64,000 nt of DNA, taken from JAPOUP01 sp965201085. Its GTDB lineage: Bacteria > Pseudomonadota > Alphaproteobacteria > Rhodobacterales > Rhodobacteraceae. This document shows, in pieces, positions 63,168 through 64,000 of the stretch. The notes beneath the pieces were generated by a model. It worked only from the letters and a program-made list of their open reading frames with translations, did not search any database and had not been told where the DNA came from. Both the position numbers and the translations under genes were made by a program. How positions within the stretch are numbered: the stretch's first letter is position 1; each line of letters begins with the position of its first letter. The stretch spans positions 930,001-994,000 of the forward strand of contig CBDAVS010000025.1 of assembly GCA_965201085.1 (NCBI GenBank), given 5' to 3'.

Positions 63168-64000
63168 GTGGAAGCTAACTGGTCCAACCAGACGGTCTGG
63201 ACGGGTGACAACCTTCCTATCATGCGGGGCATGAACTCCGAATGCGTGGACCTGATCTACCTTGATCCGCCGTTCAACTCGAAAGCCAACTACGCGGCGC
63301 CGATCGGTAGCGAAGCGGCGGGGGCGGCGTTCAGGGACACGTGGACGCTGGCGGACGTGGACATCGCATGGCTTGACCTGATCGAGGCGAAGGAACCGGC
63401 CCTTAACCGGGTCATCGCCGCGGCCATGACCAAAAGCGATAAGGCCTATCTGATCTACATGGCCGCGCGACTCCTTGAGATGCGGCGCATCCTCAAGCCG
63501 ACCGGCAGCATATATCTCCACTGCGATCCGACCATGAGCCACTATCTCAAACCGGTCATGGACGCCGTGTTTGGAAAATCGAATTTCAGGAACGAAATAA
63601 TATGGAAGAGGACCAACGCGCCAACCGCATCAGCATATCAGATTGGAAGGGTGCATGACACAGTGTTGGCATATGCCAGAAATCCAGAAACAACGGTGAA
63701 CGCAGTCTTTGCGCCTTACTCGAAGGATTATATCCATAAACACTTTAGGAAAAACGACAGCCGAGGCCATTTCCACACACAGCCGCTGACTGCGCAGGGG
63801 ACCACAAATGGATACTCCGGAATGCCGTGGCGGGACATTGATCCCACTGAAAGGGGCCTGCATTGGGTTTGCCCCACTGCATTGCCGGAAGGGCTGGAAT
63901 GCCCAGACGACTGGAGTGCCATGACAACCCAGGAACGGCTTGATTGGCTTCATTCACAGGATATGATCTATTTCCCTGAAAGAGGAACAATGCCGAGATT
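63168..64000 (+). CDS. Site-specific DNA methyltransferase (beta-class, type III Mod-like), cut by window end
   Basis: Begins with GTG 3 bases after the transposase stop (VEANWSNQTVWTGDNLPIMR). Motif IV LIYLDPPFNSKANY, then RLLEMRRILKPTGSIYLHCD (motif V-like), and MSHYLKPVMDAVFGKSNFRN with EIIWKRTNAPTAS. Catalytic motif before the target-recognition region marks a beta-class amino-methyltransferase, as in type III Mod subunits; the AdoMet motif I would lie beyond the window. Lower GC towards the 3' side. Its spacing from the transposase suggests a passenger gene of the IS1595-type element or a neighbouring restriction system. Confidence 0.85.
   Translation, partial: MEANWSNQTVWTGDNLPIMRGMNSECVDLIYLDPPFNSKANYAAPIGSEAAGAAFRDTWTLADVDIAWLDLIEAKEPALNRVIAAAMTKSDKAYLIYMAARLLEMRRILKPTGSIYLHCDPTMSHYLKPVMDAVFGKSNFRNEIIWKRTNAPTASAYQIGRVHDTVLAYARNPETTVNAVFAPYSKDYIHKHFRKNDSRGHFHTQPLTAQGTTNGYSGMPWRDIDPTERGLHWVCPTALPEGLECPDDWSAMTTQERLDWLHSQDMIYFPERGTMPR

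Overview
The window is GC-rich DNA from a proteobacterium, most likely an alphaproteobacterium. This rests on a DUF2794 gene, IncP-type trb genes, LivKHMGF and TctABC-TctDE transport clusters, and a 340-residue Asd. It joins an accessory half (about 1-33,600), full of mobile and broken genes, to a housekeeping and transport half (about 33,700-56,600), and then returns to mobile DNA (about 57,300-64,000). I see no tRNA, rRNA, CRISPR array or integrase.

Region 1-5,300 holds a relic conjugation (trb) module. trbB carries a -1 frameshift, trbG has an in-frame TGA, and a VirB3/TrbD gene points the opposite way. It also holds a secreted nuclease, a TSCPD-like gene and an Rpn-type nuclease gene sitting between two copies of a short duplicated gene. 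Region 5,300-17,500 is a long type IVb pilus operon on the minus strand (pilN-O-...-P-Q-R-S-...-V-prepilin peptidase). Nearly every junction is an ATGA or GTGA overlap, including two very small genes (47 and 48 codons). The operon has lost the start of pilN, which now abuts a broken type I methylase (hsdM) fused to a target-recognition domain. One gene carries an amber codon and another appears to have lost its stop.

Region 19,600-29,400 holds an unrecognised low-GC divergent gene pair, then two paralogous lipoprotein metalloproteases. Each is knocked out of frame by a simple slippage event (a G6 run, and a 58-bp perfect tandem duplication). A 1,684-codon Calx-beta/fibronectin-III autotransporter follows, with an 18-base homopolymer at its 5' end. 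Together these look like a phase-variable surface locus. Region 29,400-33,620 contains debris, a small zinc-finger-like protein, a 473-residue unknown and a heavily decayed glycerol-3-phosphate dehydrogenase gene.

Region 33,687-40,042 encodes a branched-chain-amino-acid-type ABC importer with a Tm-1-like (UPF0261) gene divergent from it. Region 40,480-43,060 is debris (GNAT, Uma2 and ISNCY relics). Region 43,161-50,889 encodes DUF4387, AtuA/DUF1446, the TctABC tricarboxylate-type importer, the TctD/TctE two-component system and an orphan periplasmic binding protein. These probably form one uptake, sensing and catabolic unit for an unknown organic acid. Region 51,216-57,575 is ordinary: asd, an SRPBCC protein, beta-carbonic anhydrase, leucyl aminopeptidase, NlpC/P60, DUF2794 and a small membrane protein.

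Region 57,855-64,000 has a broken dprA, a two-gene unit (246-residue unknown plus PIN-domain protein) behind a good sigma-70 promoter, and an IS1595-type transposase gene. That gene is split by two tandem 958-bp IS5-family copies sharing one TAA target duplication. A beta-class DNA methyltransferase gene begins 3 bp after it and runs off the window. The density of frameshifts, internal stops and relics suggests a genome, or at least an island, under relaxed selection. Indel-type errors in the assembly cannot be excluded for individual cases.
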